Of a stretch of DNA of 64,000 bases, positions 1 through 11,500 are shown one piece after another. Source of the DNA: Rhynchopus euleeides (taxonomy: Eukaryota; Euglenozoa; Diplonemea; Diplonemida; Diplonemidae); assembly GCA_963210315.1 (NCBI GenBank), contig OY723251.1, positions 372,001 to 436,000 of the forward strand, written 5' to 3'. The translations under genes were made by a program, and so were the position numbers. Position 1 is the stretch's first letter, and the number at the start of each line of letters is the position of its first letter. The notes under the pieces are model-generated. The model saw nothing but the letters and a program-made list of their open reading frames with translations. It did no database searches and was not told the origin of the DNA.

Positions 1-1644
1 CACCTTTCCTTTGCGCTTGCGTGCTCCCACTTTGTATCTCACAAGGCGGCGAAGGCCTTGTGAAGTGGCACGGCACGTCTCTGGCACATGCAGTGCTGCC
101 AGAAGATATGCTCTATTTGAAGTTCTCGCATTTGGGGCGTTCTCACGACCGATGAATAACCGCCTGGCTTCTTCCCCCTCCTTTGACCTGCAGGCTCACG
201 GTTGCTGTAGCTGTGGTGCTGACAACCTGCTGCAGCATGCCTACAGGGGGTCAGGGAGGGGGATGGTATTTTTTTCTCAAATTCGGTTCATTCCCATTCA
301 TTTTGACCACGAATCGCGCAGCACAACAGCATCACACCCCCTACCTGCCCAGTTGTGTTGGATCCTGCGCCGCCCCTCGAACAAATTGGATGCCTTCTCT
401 GGCATCACTCATTCTTCCAACGGAACGAAACCGAAATTATGTATAATACGCTATGATGACACCATGCTATCGCTCACGGGTCGCCAGGGAAGGGATGACC
501 TGCACACCACGACATTCAGATCGACACTGATCTTCACTCATGTTTATCTGCTCCTGTGGCACACTGTGCCAGTGCGCCGCTCGGCGGCGCGTAGGAACAC
601 GCGAGATAGCGCAACCAGTAAAGTACCCGCCCCATCACGTGCACCACTGACAGCATCCTTCGGGCCCAATTGCACGATATCTAGGGTGGTGCACCATGAA
701 GAGGCTGATTCATAATTATAGTTCTACGTAGTTCCAATCCGATTGTCAGGGGCACCGGGAGTGGGGAGTGGGGCGGGTGGGGAGGGGGGAGGGGTGTGCT
801 CTCATTCTTGTTGCTGTCGGCACTCGCGTGTCTGCCGGCATCCCGCCTGGCTGGCATGCCGAAGAACCAGCCGCTTTGCCGTAGAGGGGCCGGCCACCGT
901 GCAAAACACAACCACCTCCCCCGCAAGCAGAAAACAGAGGCATTGTTCGAACTAAAAAATGCCTCCAGCATCCGGTGGGGGGGGAGGTGGGGGTGGGGTG
1001 GGGTGAGGGCTGTTCGTTCTGCAGGATATTATTCGCCGTTCTTTCCTGCCAAATTCCGCAGAGACTTCCTTTTTCATCCCCCACCCTCTTTCCCTCTCTT
1101 TGTTCCCCGCGCCAAGAAGAAAAAAAACCTGCGCCAAAAAGGGGGGGGGGGGGGTGGCGTGTGTGAGGTGGCAGGGCCGCAAGCTGCAGGCGGCAGGCGC
1201 ACATGCCATGTGTGAGAGTGAGAGAGCGTATGAAGGGCTCTAGACTAGTGGAATCAGCCCACGTTATCAACACTTTGAGAGAGATGCAGAAATGACGGCC
1301 CGCGTCTCTGCTCAGAGTGCTGCGTTGTGCTGTGCTGTGTTGAATTGTGCTGTGGGGTGTGGGAAAGATGTGTGTAGGCAGATGGAGAGACGCGTAAGGC
1401 ACATAGTGTGGGAGTAGTGGGGTGGGGGTGGGGGTGGGAGTAGTGAAATAGAAGCAGAAGGGGGTACAATAATGATCACCCTTCACTCGTTATGCAGGTT
1501 GTGTCTGAAATCCAGTGTTTTTTTTTCTAGGAGGTGAGGGGGGGGAGGAGGGAACGGGCTGTGGTGGCAGAGGTGTCGGCGGGATTAGTCGGAGAAGAGA
1601 CGGCGGGAAAGGAGACCTCCGCTCCCCCCTCCCCTTTTTTTTCT
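1..1644. other. Gene-free flank, no supported gene
   Basis: No convincing coding region on either strand. The open frames here are short, overlap in several frames and are compositionally biased by G-runs. It contains G-rich stretches (for example 972-1006 and 1141-1154) and one copy of a dispersed repeat at about 1430-1520. Because the neighbouring gene reads leftwards, this stretch is its 3' flank and probably holds its 3' UTR. I see no clear polyadenylation signal. Confidence 0.5.
1430..1520. repeat. Dispersed G-tract repeat, copy 1
   Basis: A G-rich tract is followed by TAGTGAAAT, then TGATCACCCTTCACTCG, TTATGCAGGTTGTGTCTG and a T-run. The same order recurs at about 34240-34345 and 38860-38955, with shorter pieces at 35215-35290 and 38345-38395. 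Conservation of the core in unrelated surroundings marks it as an interspersed element, type unknown. Confidence 0.7.
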
Positions 1645-4600
1645 TTAGAAGCTTGACACATTTCTCATGGATCCCCTCCGGGCTCTTGCCTGGGACTTGA
1701 CAGACTCGCTGAGGAAGTATGTCTCATACAGGTCGCTCCCCCGCGCAAACGACTTCCTCTTGAAGCTTCTCTCGGAGGCGTTGTTGCCGTTGCTGTGCGT
1801 GCTTTGGCTCGGGGCCCTTGAGGGTTCATCGCAAACACCTTCAGACATGGTTGTGGACGACTCCTCACCGTCGCTCTCCCCAGCACGCGCAAACATAAGG
1901 GAGCTCCTTCGGGGCGCTGGAGGAAGAAAATGCCTACGCACAGGAGCACCTGCATAGCTCGTGACTGAACCAGTCCCGTGCAGGGTTGTCGGGCTCATCA
2001 GCGCGCTCTGTGAAGGGCAGAAGGAGGAGTCGAGGGGCATGGCAGGGAGGGCCAGCTGCGCTGGCATGCTGCCCTCCTCAAGCCTGCTGCACGTCGGCGA
2101 CATGGCGCCGACAACCGGGAGGCTTTCGTCCCCCAGCGCGAGGTGCCCCGGAGGGGCGCTGCTGAAGGAGGTTGCCCCGTCGCTGCAGGGCTCCAGCAGC
2201 TGCTCCGTGTCGAGGATGCCCCTCGTGTCTTGGTGCTTCGCGAAGGCGGCCTGCTGCATGCGGCTGCGGCGCCCCGTCACCAGGATGAAGAGCTCCGCCA
2301 GCAGGTCCAGCACCACCTTCAGCAGGATCAGGCCCACGGAGGCCATCAGCAGGGTGGACGCCGCGTCGAACCCCCAGTGCTCCAGGTTCTCCTCGTAGTA
2401 CCCTATTGCCATGAACAGCATGCCCAGCGCCTGCACGGCCTGCACACAGACCAGCAGGTAGCAGTCGCGTGCCCTGAGGTGTGGCAGGGTGGCCAGCTCG
2501 ATCACGCAGCATGCGGTGAAGACGATGGCCGATGCGAGCTTTTTATGGCCGCAGCCGATGAGGTTCGTCGCGACGGTGGCGTCGATGGCTGAGATGGCAA
2601 GGCTCGACGCCATGTCTGCGAAGGCGAGGATGGGCCACTCCAGCGTGAAGGGGCGCAGCACAGAGGCATAGCGGAGGGCCCAGTGCTCCCGCTCGTGCAC
2701 GCTGACCCACTCGCCAGGGCCGATCAGCAGGCGCAGCCACTTGCGGTCGGCAACACGTTCGTCGGGCATGACGTATGCCTTGTCAGGGATAGCGGCCTGC
2801 ATCTTATAGACCAGTACGCAGGGTGTGATGATGCAGAAAGCAAAAGCAGCAAACCCGATGAGGAAGGTGTGTGTGGAGGGGGCGTAGAAGACGAGCATCA
2901 GTGCCCCCAGGCTGGTGCCCTGCAGGAAGAATTGGAAGACGAACAGCGGTGCCGAGGGGAAGCGGCACATGCCGAGTGTGTCGAAGCGGGTGGCGAACTG
3001 TGTGGCGGAGAGGACTTTGACAGCGACGGTCATCACGAGCCAGAAGGCCGCGGTGATGGTGAAGTTGCCAACAACCATGCCAGCGGCCTGCGAATCGAAG
3101 AGGGTCCACTGCGTGGGGTGCAGGGCGCGTGGGTATGTCCGCTTCTCCACATGCTCGTCCACCTTGCACTTCTTCCCCACGACGGCGAGGCGCAGCGCGG
3201 AACCGGCACCACCACCGGCACCAGCAATCGACCCAACAGCAGCAACACCGCCTGCAGCGCCAGTGGCAGTGCCCAGGCGCGAGAATGTGTCGGGCGGGTC
3301 GACAACCATCTCGACGGTCGTGTTAGGCGCCAGACTCTTCGGCACTGCCGTATCAGGTGCAGCTGTCGGCGGTGCCGATGTTGGAGGTGCCGGTGTCAGG
3401 GGTGCACCAGTCTGCGGCGAGAGTGTCGAAGGCGCCAGTGTAGGCGGCGTCGTCGCAGGCGAGGATGTTGGTGGTGCAGGTGTCAGTGGCGCTGCCGTCG
3501 GAGGAAACGGCGACAGAGGAGCGTCCGTCAGAGGCGCAGGTGTCGCAGGTGCAGGCGTAAGCGGTGCCGGCGTTGCGGGTGCAGGTGTTGGTGCATATGT
3601 TGGAGGCGCAGGAGTTGGTGGCGCCGACGTATCAGGTGCCGGTGTTGGCGGTGCAGGCGTGGGAGGCGATGCCGTTGCGGGTGCACTTGTTGGTGGCGCA
3701 GCTGTTGGCGGCGCGGGTGTTGGTGGCGCAGATGTCGCAGGTGCAGGCGTCGGAGGGACAGATGTTGGTGGCGCAGCTGTTGGCGGCGAGGGTGTTGGGG
3801 GTGCAGATGTCGCAGGTGCAGGCGTCGGAGGGACAGATGTTGGGGGTGCAGCTGTTGGTGGTACAGGCGTTGGAGGTGCAGGCGTGTCAGGCACAAGCGT
3901 TGGAGGTGACGGTGTGGGCGGCACAGCTGTCGGAGGCACAGATGTTGGAGGCGCAGGCGTCGACGGTGCAACTGTTGGCGGGAAAGGTGTGTCAGGTGCA
4001 GGCGTCAGAGGTGCAGGCGTTGGAGGCACTGGGGTTAGAGGCGCCGGTGTCGGTGGTGCAACTGTTGGTGGTACAGGCGTTGGAGGAGCTGGTGTCGGAG
4101 GTGCAACTGTTGGCGGTACAGGCGTGGGCGGTGCAGGTGTCGCAGGTGCAGACGTTGGAGGCACGGGCGTCGGAGGCGCTGGCGTCGGTGGTGCAAAAGT
4201 TGGAGGTACAGACGTTGGGGGCGCAGGCGTCGGAGGTGCAACTGTTGGCGGTACAGGTGTTGGAGGCGCTGGCGTTGGAGGTGCAGACGTTGGAGGCACG
4301 GGCGTCGGAGGCGCTGGCGTCGGTGGTGCAACTGTTGGCGGTACAGGTGTCGGAGGCGCTGGCGTTGGAGGTGCAGACGTTGGAGGTACAGGCGTCGGAG
4401 GTGCAGGTGTAGGTGGCACAGCTGTCGGAGGCACTGGCGTTGGAGGTGCAGGCGTTGGCGGCGACACAGTCGGCGGCACAGGTGTGGGCGGTGCAGGTGT
4501 CGGAGGTGCAGAGGTTGGGGGCACGGGCGTCGGAGGCGCTGGCGTCGGTGGTGCAACTGTTGGCGGCACAGGTGTGGGCGGTGCAGGTGTAGGTGGCACA

Positions 4601-6210
4601 GCTGTCGGAGGCGCAGGCGTTGGAGGCGCAGGTGTGGGAGGCGGTGGCGCAGGCGTGGGGGGCGCGACCGTAGGTGGCGAAGGTGTCGCAGGCGCAGGTG
4701 TTGGCGGCGCTGGCGTCGCCGGCGCAACCGTCGCCGGTGCAGGTGTCGGAGGTGCAGGTGTTGCAGGCGCAGATGATGGAGGCGCAGGTGTCGGTGGCGC
4801 CGCTGTCGGCGGCAACGGTGTCGGAGGGGCAGGTGTTGGTGGGGCTGGCGTCAGTGGAGCACCCGTTGGCGGCGCTGGCGTCGGCGGTGCAGGCGTTGCA
4901 GGCGCCGATGTCGCTGGTGCAGGTGTCGGAGGTGCCTTTGTTGGGGGCAACCCTGTTGGCGGCGCAGGTGTTGGAGGAGCTGGTGTTGCAGGTGCAGGTG
5001 TCAGCGGCGCAGGCGTTGGAGGCCCTGGCGTCAGCGGTGCTGGCGTGGGTGGTGCCGGTGTCGGGGGAGACAGCGTCGGAGGCACAGATGTCGGCGGGAC
5101 TGGGGTGGGTGGCACGGGTGTGGGTGGTGCAGGCGTCTCCGGCAGCTCAGTGGTGTAGTGGAGGTCGACCCATGTATCTGCTGCTGTCACAAACACATTC
5201 CCGTGCATCTCCAGCGTCGTGGTATCGGTGTTGAGCTGCAGGGTTGTCCACGCACCTCCTGGCAACGATCCTGGGTACTTGTCCACCTTCCCAACACTGT
5301 TCAGAGACCACATGCTGGCCCTGTCGCTGCCCCCAGTGTTGACCGCCACAACAGTCGTCCCATCCATCCCGCAAACAAAAGGTGACATGGCAGCAGACTC
5401 GCCTGCAAGCGTCGACCCTGAGTACGTCGAGATCTTCGGATCGCCACCCACCTCACCGAAGAAAGCCTGCACACCGCCGTAGGTGTGTGCAAAGGCCGTG
5501 TTCTGCACGTTGATGTCGAAGGAGGCAGCGCGCAGAGAAGGGTTTGTCTCGTCGGTGATGTCGTAGGAAACGACCTTGTCCGCCATGGCGACGTACAACA
5601 CACGGTTGCCCGTATCGGCCGTCATCTTCAGGCAATTCCCAGGCAGCGTCAGCGATCCCATCGTCTTGGCGTCGCTGTCATATGAATACAGCTTCTTCTT
5701 GCAGCAGAGGTACCACGTCGGCAAGCTGACCCCCTGCACCATGTCTGCACATGATGATTCGTACGTAGCCATGTCGGAGCTCACGAAAGCGAGGCTTGCT
5801 CCAACAGTCGGGCGGGTGACTTTGAGGTAACCGATTCGAGAGTTCGACGACGCGCCAGCTCGGTACGCCCACATGATGGTGTTGTCCACACGGTCCATCT
5901 TGATGATCCACTGCGTAACATCGGTTGCAGAAATGTCCTCCTTGACGGAGTAGGTCACTGAATTGACAGACAGCACAATGAGCCTGTTGTAGGACCCGAT
6001 GTACACCCACTGGTCACGGACAGCAACCGAGGTGATGGAGAGCGAGGGGAGTGATTTCTTGAAGGTGTCGATGTACGTCTCGGTCTTCAGGAAGACACCA
6101 GAAGCGGGCGGCAGCAACACCGCAACGACAAGACACCACACCAGCAACGCCACAGCGGCGGGCACACCGCCCCACCGCCGCCGCACAGGGAATAGCCCTG
6201 CTGCCGGCAT
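1645..6210 (-). CDS. Seven-TM surface protein with Pro/Thr-rich stalk
   Basis: Encodes about 1,521 residues. I chose the ATG at 6210 because the frame upstream opens only with a GTG. A signal peptide (hydrophobic run at about 15-36, ending PPASG) is followed by a beta-rich ectodomain of about 320 residues with propeller-like spacing (repeated hydrophobic strands such as VYIGSYNRLIVLS). Residues about 357-960 are a [10 protein letters not shown] repeat stalk. A membrane domain with seven hydrophobic segments lies at about 1050-1315. The tail of about 200 residues is Ser-rich and contains basic stretches. The stalk suggests dense O-glycosylation (inference). The membrane domain resembles that of the gene at 47987-52671, including a GxxEWV-type motif between the third and fourth segments. 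No named family was recognised and the ligand is unknown. The layout recalls adhesion-type receptors, but no GPCR signature is visible. No introns are needed to explain the frame. Confidence 0.85.
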   Translation of the reverse strand: MPAAGLFPVRRRWGGVPAAVALLVWCLVVAVLLPPASGVFLKTETYIDTFKKSLPSLSITSVAVRDQWVYIGSYNRLIVLSVNSVTYSVKEDISATDVTQWIIKMDRVDNTIMWAYRAGASSNSRIGYLKVTRPTVGASLAFVSSDMATYESSCADMVQGVSLPTWYLCCKKKLYSYDSDAKTMGSLTLPGNCLKMTADTGNRVLYVAMADKVVSYDITDETNPSLRAASFDINVQNTAFAHTYGGVQAFFGEVGGDPKISTYSGSTLAGESAAMSPFVCGMDGTTVVAVNTGGSDRASMWSLNSVGKVDKYPGSLPGGAWTTLQLNTDTTTLEMHGNVFVTAADTWVDLHYTTELPETPAPPTPVPPTPVPPTSVPPTLSPPTPAPPTPAPLTPGPPTPAPLTPAPATPAPPTPAPPTGLPPTKAPPTPAPATSAPATPAPPTPAPPTGAPLTPAPPTPAPPTPLPPTAAPPTPAPPSSAPATPAPPTPAPATVAPATPAPPTPAPATPSPPTVAPPTPAPPPPTPAPPTPAPPTAVPPTPAPPTPVPPTVAPPTPAPPTPVPPTSAPPTPAPPTPVPPTVSPPTPAPPTPVPPTAVPPTPAPPTPVPPTSAPPTPAPPTPVPPTVAPPTPAPPTPVPPTSAPPTPAPPTPVPPTVAPPTPAPPTSVPPTFAPPTPAPPTPVPPTSAPATPAPPTPVPPTVAPPTPAPPTPVPPTVAPPTPAPLTPVPPTPAPLTPAPDTPFPPTVAPSTPAPPTSVPPTAVPPTPSPPTLVPDTPAPPTPVPPTAAPPTSVPPTPAPATSAPPTPSPPTAAPPTSVPPTPAPATSAPPTPAPPTAAPPTSAPATASPPTPAPPTPAPDTSAPPTPAPPTYAPTPAPATPAPLTPAPATPAPLTDAPLSPFPPTAAPLTPAPPTSSPATTPPTLAPSTLSPQTGAPLTPAPPTSAPPTAAPDTAVPKSLAPNTTVEMVVDPPDTFSRLGTATGAAGGVAAVGSIAGAGGGAGSALRLAVVGKKCKVDEHVEKRTYPRALHPTQWTLFDSQAAGMVVGNFTITAAFWLVMTVAVKVLSATQFATRFDTLGMCRFPSAPLFVFQFFLQGTSLGALMLVFYAPSTHTFLIGFAAFAFCIITPCVLVYKMQAAIPDKAYVMPDERVADRKWLRLLIGPGEWVSVHEREHWALRYASVLRPFTLEWPILAFADMASSLAISAIDATVATNLIGCGHKKLASAIVFTACCVIELATLPHLRARDCYLLVCVQAVQALGMLFMAIGYYEENLEHWGFDAASTLLMASVGLILLKVVLDLLAELFILVTGRRSRMQQAAFAKHQDTRGILDTEQLLEPCSDGATSFSSAPPGHLALGDESLPVVGAMSPTCSRLEEGSMPAQLALPAMPLDSSFCPSQSALMSPTTLHGTGSVTSYAGAPVRRHFLPPAPRRSSLMFARAGESDGEESSTTMSEGVCDEPSRAPSQSTHSNGNNASERSFKRKSFARGSDLYETYFLSESVKSQARARRGSMRNVSSF
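3330..5140 (-). repeat. Pro/Thr/Ala stalk-coding minisatellite in gene 1
   Basis: About 1.8 kb of near-tandem 15-bp units coding [15 protein letters not shown] and ATPAP variants, with longer higher-order units in the middle (about 3950-4620) that are almost identical. On the + strand it reads as GGTGT/GGCGT-type G-rich repeats. The higher-order similarity implies recent expansion, so length polymorphism is likely (inference). Confidence 0.9.
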
Positions 6211-6243
6211 CCCCACACAGGGTGGGGCACGTGCCCCTCCCCT

Positions 6244-6275
6244 CCCCTAGGCCAGGCAACACGGGAGACCGTGTG
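6244..6275 (-). promoter_or_regulatory. Candidate splice (trans-splice) acceptor, gene 1
   Basis: On the minus strand a pyrimidine-containing stretch ends TTGCCTGGCCTAG at about 6247, leaving a leader of about 36 nt before the ATG at 6210. It could be a spliced-leader acceptor or the end of a 5' UTR intron. The pyrimidine tract is weak, so the call is tentative. Confidence 0.3.
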
Positions 6276-6414
6276 CCCACCACTGTCCCGCCCCACACCT
6301 CCCACCCACCACTCTGCGGCACTGTACTGCGGGCAGGCAGGCAGGGCCTGCAGGGTGAAAGTGGCTATTCCTGTGGTGGGGTGTGTATGGTGTGTGCCTG
6401 TGTGTGGTGCAATT

Positions 6415-6555
6415 TTCGCGATACAAAAAGCAAGATCAAGACGAGAAGCAAGACCAGGAAGCAGATCAGCAAATAATTTCTGGGAGGGTGCCGGGTATGT
6501 GTCTGGGGGTGGGGGTGGGGGCAGGGGCGGGGGCGGCACGGGCAGTTGAATGCAT
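6415..6555 (-). repeat. Conserved upstream block, copy next to gene 1
   Basis: About 130-140 bp matching 29025-29155 almost base for base, including AGAAGCAAGACCAGGAAGC, AGATCAGCAAATA and a G-rich run of GGGGGT units. Both copies lie about 200-350 bp upstream of a start codon (ATG at 6210 and at 28790) in the same orientation, while sequence on either side is unrelated. It may be a shared promoter or leader element, or an old dispersed repeat. Confidence 0.7.
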
Positions 6556-8525
6556 CCCTGGGCGAGCTGCCCAGTCTTCCCATCCCTGAGCCGTGGGCCT
6601 GCTCCAGAGCGGAACCGAACTACTGATGTATTTGCTTTGTTATACTTTCATTTACCCTCGGTTGCATGCTGTCCCGCGGATATGCATTGTATCGTCTGTG
6701 AGGTGGTTTCCAGACAGCATCTGTTCGCGACGGCCCACCCGTCTCTCGTGCTTGGCGAGAAGCGGGCAACCTGCGAGAGGCCACAAGAGTTGTGGGATAC
6801 AAAGATGGGGTTCGAGAAGTCGGATGGACGGATGCCAAAATGGGGTGCAGAAGAATGACAGCACGGATGGCCGTTGTCGGAGGGAGTGAGGGTGGTGGGA
6901 TGGGATGGGATGGGGTGGGGTGTGGGTTCAGGAAAGACAAGCATGATGGCAAAAAGGATGCAGCAAAGGTGCAAAAGGTGCAAGCGGGCAGCAGGCATGC
7001 CTGCTGCCCGCACCCAGACGTGCCGACGTGGCGCGGCCGAAGGAGGGGCACGGCGTGTCCGCTGTTTGCGCGGTTAAGCGGCTCGGGCCATGCCGCGCCC
7101 CCCCTTTTCATAGTGGGTGTGCCCACAGGCGTGTGGCAACACCCATAGCCCTCTGCGCCACGTTTCTATCGAGCACGTCCGGGTCGGTTTGCCGTCGTGT
7201 CTTTCCATGTCGTGTTGGCCTGCATTGTCTGGCCCTTCTCTCTTTCGGAGCAGCAGAAACAACAACAAAAGTCCCAAAATATAAGGGAAGCCATCAAAGC
7301 GATCGTGCGTCCTTGCGGGCGTTTCGCCCGCATTATCGTGAAGAAGAAACATGAGAACTCACAGCCACACACACAAGAAGAGAAGCCTACTCCGGCCGGC
7401 CCTGCTGGCTGTTGGACTGGATTCCTTCCTTCCTCCTGCCAAATACAGATACGCCGCGCACACAGTGCACCATGCCACACTCGCACAGCACGGGGGCAAC
7501 ACCAATATTATATACTAATGATGTCCCGCACTGCCGCTCACGGCGAACACACGCACCCCGTCCCCGCCGCCCTGGCCGCAGCACATGCGGGCAAGCGGAG
7601 ACACACTATTAAAGAAGGCTGTTGCTGGAGAAAGGAAGGCGGCTGAAGGCAGGGCCGGGCCGGGTATCACGCAGAACACCGGACAGTGGACAAAATGACA
7701 TCCAAGGATGTGATACACCCCGCAGATACAAGGGATCCACGGGCACAAGGGTGGGGTGTGTGTGTGTGGAGGGAGGGGGAGCTTTTGCCCAGCAACAGCG
7801 GGGGCGTGCCCTTTGCTTATACACCCCCACGTCCGGGGGGCGCGCAAAAGGGTGGGGGGACCGTGTTGTGTGTGGGTTGTGGGTTCTGCGCATTCTGCGC
7901 ATTCTGCGCATCTTCTTTTTTTATCAATGCAATAGGCAATGGGCAACAACAAAAGGCTGATCTCCGGCAAAGGAGCCAGCATCTCACAATATCAAGCATG
8001 CATTCACCAACAAAAGCACAGCGCCCCCAGGTACGGCGCTGCCACCCACCGGCTCACTGATGGAGCCGCTATGTGAACAGCTGCGGGCGCACCTGGGCGA
8101 GGGGAGGGGGGTTCGGGTGAAGAAGTGCAACAGGGCCCACGCACGAATGAGGATTCGCGGTATCAGCGCCCGCCACTGCATCGTTAGTTCGCCCAGCGCC
8201 CAGCACCCAGCGCCACCGAAAACATACACAAAACAAGAAGAGGCTGGGTTGTGTGCATTGCACACAAGAACCATGAAGCGGGTGGCAGATGGAATGTGGA
8301 GTGTGGAAGGGTGGGATGGGGTGGGAGGTGAAACATAGAAGGGGGGGGAGATGGTGCCTGCCACCAGAAATCGCAGGCACACAGCCAGTCAGCATCAGCA
8401 ATGCCAATGTCACAAACAAAACGCAGTAACAAACCGACACGCTTCCTAAACAAATCAAAAATCACAAGCCCGCACTCGAGAGCCACCAGGCCCAGTACAG
8501 GCCCGCCTGGCTGCAGTGTTTTTGC

Positions 8526-11500
8526 TCAGATATCGTCGTCGTGCACGGTGCTCTTGGGCGAGCGCTGTGACATCTCCTCGCTGTCGCGCTCGAGCAGCCC
8601 CTCGTGTGCCTCGCTCCCCTTGCTGGGCGAGCGCTCGCCGAGTCCCAGGTTCTGCTCGCTGTCGCCCTCCTCCACCTCCGCCTCGAACTGCTTGTTCCAC
8701 TTCTCGTCGTCCGCATCGTTCTGCTGCTGCCTGCGGCGGCACAGCAGGAAGGCGGCGAGGCAGCAGCTGCAGCACAGCAGCAGCAGCAGGGGGAGCAGCC
8801 AGCACAGCACGCAGTCGTCGTCGCCGTCGCCGCCCGACGCAGCGAGGCCCGTCCCGTTCGTCTCGTTTGCCTCCAGCAGCGTCAGAGTCGCTGTGTTCCA
8901 GCCGCCGACGGACACGCACATGTCGCGCCCTGTGTCCCAGTCACACAGCTCCTGCGCCCGGCACGTCGTCTGCTCGAGCCCCTCGCAGCGCGTCGTCACC
9001 GTTGTGCCGACACACGCGCTCTCCCGGTCGTCCCACATGCACGCGGGCAGCTGGTTACACGCCACCATTTCCGACGTGTCCGCGCACACCACGGCCGAGC
9101 ACGACGCAGGCTGCCCCACCGCAGGCTCGCCCACCTGCACCCCGCGGCACGCGCACTGCCAGTCCCCGTCCTGCTCCACGTTCGGGTCGACGCACTTCTG
9201 CCCGGCCGCCGCACACGTCCCCATCTCGCACCCCTCACACGACGCCGTACACTCGTCCGTCCCACACTTCGCCGGGGCCATCTTCCCGCTCACCCCGCGC
9301 TGCGGGGCGACGCACACGCACTGCCAGTCGCCCTCCGTCCCCACGTCGGGGTCGACGCACGTCTGCCCCGCCGACGTGCACACGGACGACACCGCCTCGT
9401 CCTGGCACTCCCCGACGAACTGGCACGTCGCCGGAGACCCAGTCGCCTCGCCGGTTGCCGGCAGCGGGCACCTGCACTTCCAGTCCCCGAGCGCATCCCC
9501 CGTCGGGTTCGGGTCGTAGCACGCCTGTCCCGCCTTCCGGCACGTGTCCGCGATCGTCCCGTCGAGGCACTCGTCCTTCGTGCACTTTGCCACGCTGATC
9601 AGCGCCGACCCGGTTGCCGGCGCCTCGCACATGCACATCCAGTCGTTCAGCCGGAGGTCGCTCTTGTCCTGGTCGTGGCACACCTGCCCCGCGCGCGTGC
9701 ACACCCCCGCAATCTCCGTGTCGGCACACTCGTCCAGGACACACACCGCGCGTGCCCCGGCGGCAGACCCCAGCGCAGGTGCAATGCACTCGCACCGCCA
9801 GTCCCCGGCGGCCGACACCGACCCATCCACGCAGCGCTGCCCGCGGCACGCGCTCCCCTTCCCGTCCCCGCGGTCCGCGCACGTCGCGCACTTTGCGGAG
9901 CACTCGTCCAGCTCGCACTCTGCCGGTGCCTGCTGCCCCACCTTTGCGGTGACCGACGGCTCCGCGCAGCGGCACTCCCAGTCCCCGTCAACCGTCGTGT
10001 CCGGGTCGAAGCAGTACTGCTTGGCGTCCTTGCACGTCGCCTGGTTCTCCTTGCACTCGTCGCCATCCGGGAATTCTGTTATTGGTGTTGGTGGGTGGGG
10101 TAAGTGCGGGTGGGGGGTGGACATGTGCCGACGGTACAGACCAACCCAACAACACAGCATTCAGTAAACTTGTTTAAGCACCTTCGGTGCGACTAGGGAG
10201 TCAAGGGAGGACTAGAGAAGACGACTTCCCTGTGCGTATTTGTTTTTCTCCCACTTGCAGCAACAGTTTTCTTGCAAGGTTGGAAGGGGGGCGAACGGAA
10301 CAAACACCACCCTTCATCAGGCCAACGAGTGGTGTTTTGCTCCCTGCCTTCGCCCCTCCGTACGTCAGCTTTTGCACTGAACGGTGCCTAATGCAACGGA
10401 AAAGCGGTGGCTGAGTTACCCCCATCTCCCACGAGACGCGTTTTTGATATTGATGTTTTGTGTCTTATGTCCGACCGAAGACTCCCACAACACAACACAA
10501 CACAACACAACACAATCGCCATCACAGAGACTCATGTATACCACCACCCCCACAACCCCACACATCATCTGGCATACCACATGTGGCGAGCGCCCCTGTC
10601 GCCTCACCGCTCCCAGTCACACACTCGCACACCCAGTCACCCACCGAGTCCTGTGCGGTGTTCGGGTCCCGGCAACGCTGCCCGCCCTCGTAGCACGTCG
10701 TCACGTTGCGGCACTCGTCGTGCACTGTGGTGGTGTGTTGTATTGCATCGTGTATGTGGTGTATATGGGTCAGAACAACGGCAACAGAAAAGCAAAAACA
10801 ATCAAGAGATCACCAACACACACTTGCTTCACATCCCCCCACCCCCCCACACCGCAGAGGCACATACCACACTTCCCCTCCTGCATCTCTGTCCCGTCCG
10901 CACAGCGGCACTCCCAGTTCCCTGTCACAGACGGCGAGTGGTCCGGGTCGACGCACACCTGCCCCTTCTCCATGCACACGTCCGTCACCGCAGGCTGGCT
11001 CGCACCGGCAGGCGCCGGCGCCCCGGGCTCCGCACACGTCTGCCGCTTGCTCGCCCCCAGCAGCGCCGCACACTTCGGGTTCGCACGGTTGAACTCGTTG
11101 CTCTCCAGGATGCACCAGTCACCCAGCCCCGACCGCGTCGGGTTGCAGCACCCCGAGTTGCACGGCTCCGCGAACCCAGCCCCGATGCCCGGGCCCTCCG
11201 CCTCCGGCAGCTGCCACCCGCACGCGCACTCGCACCCGTCGGTGGTGAAGCGCCGGAAGTGCTCGCACTGGCGCGCCCCCTTCTGCGTCACCGCCACACA
11301 CTCGTCCACCAGGCACTTGTCGACAGGGCGCCCAACAGCCGTCGCCGTCGCCGGCGGCGCGCACCGGCACACCCAGTCCCCGAGGCTCTCCATCCCCATG
11401 TTCGGGTCGACGCACCCCTGCCCCGACGCCGTGCACACGTTGATCGACTCCACGCTCGTGCGCGCGCACGTCGGGCAGATGTCGTCGCATTCGTTCACGA

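Larger units (their letters stand above)
6217..8525. other. Spacer between gene 1 and the giant gene
   Basis: About 2.3 kb without a supported gene. Reading on the minus strand it contains the 3' end of the giant transcript and the 5' side of gene 1. A 140-bp block at 6415-6555 is repeated at 29025-29155. The remainder is G/GT-rich simple sequence with short fortuitous frames. Confidence 0.6.

Noticed and set aside
11..715. Open + strand frame of 234 codons at the left edge
   Set aside because: No recognisable domain, signal peptide or repeat, and composition looks non-coding. It is also on the strand opposite to every supported gene.
2683..5158. Long + strand frames rich in Gly/Val/Ala (GGAGVGG) or Gln/Val opposite gene 1
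   Set aside because: They are mirror readings of the Pro/Thr repeat. They lack a signal peptide, domains or splice support, and stop where the repeat stops.
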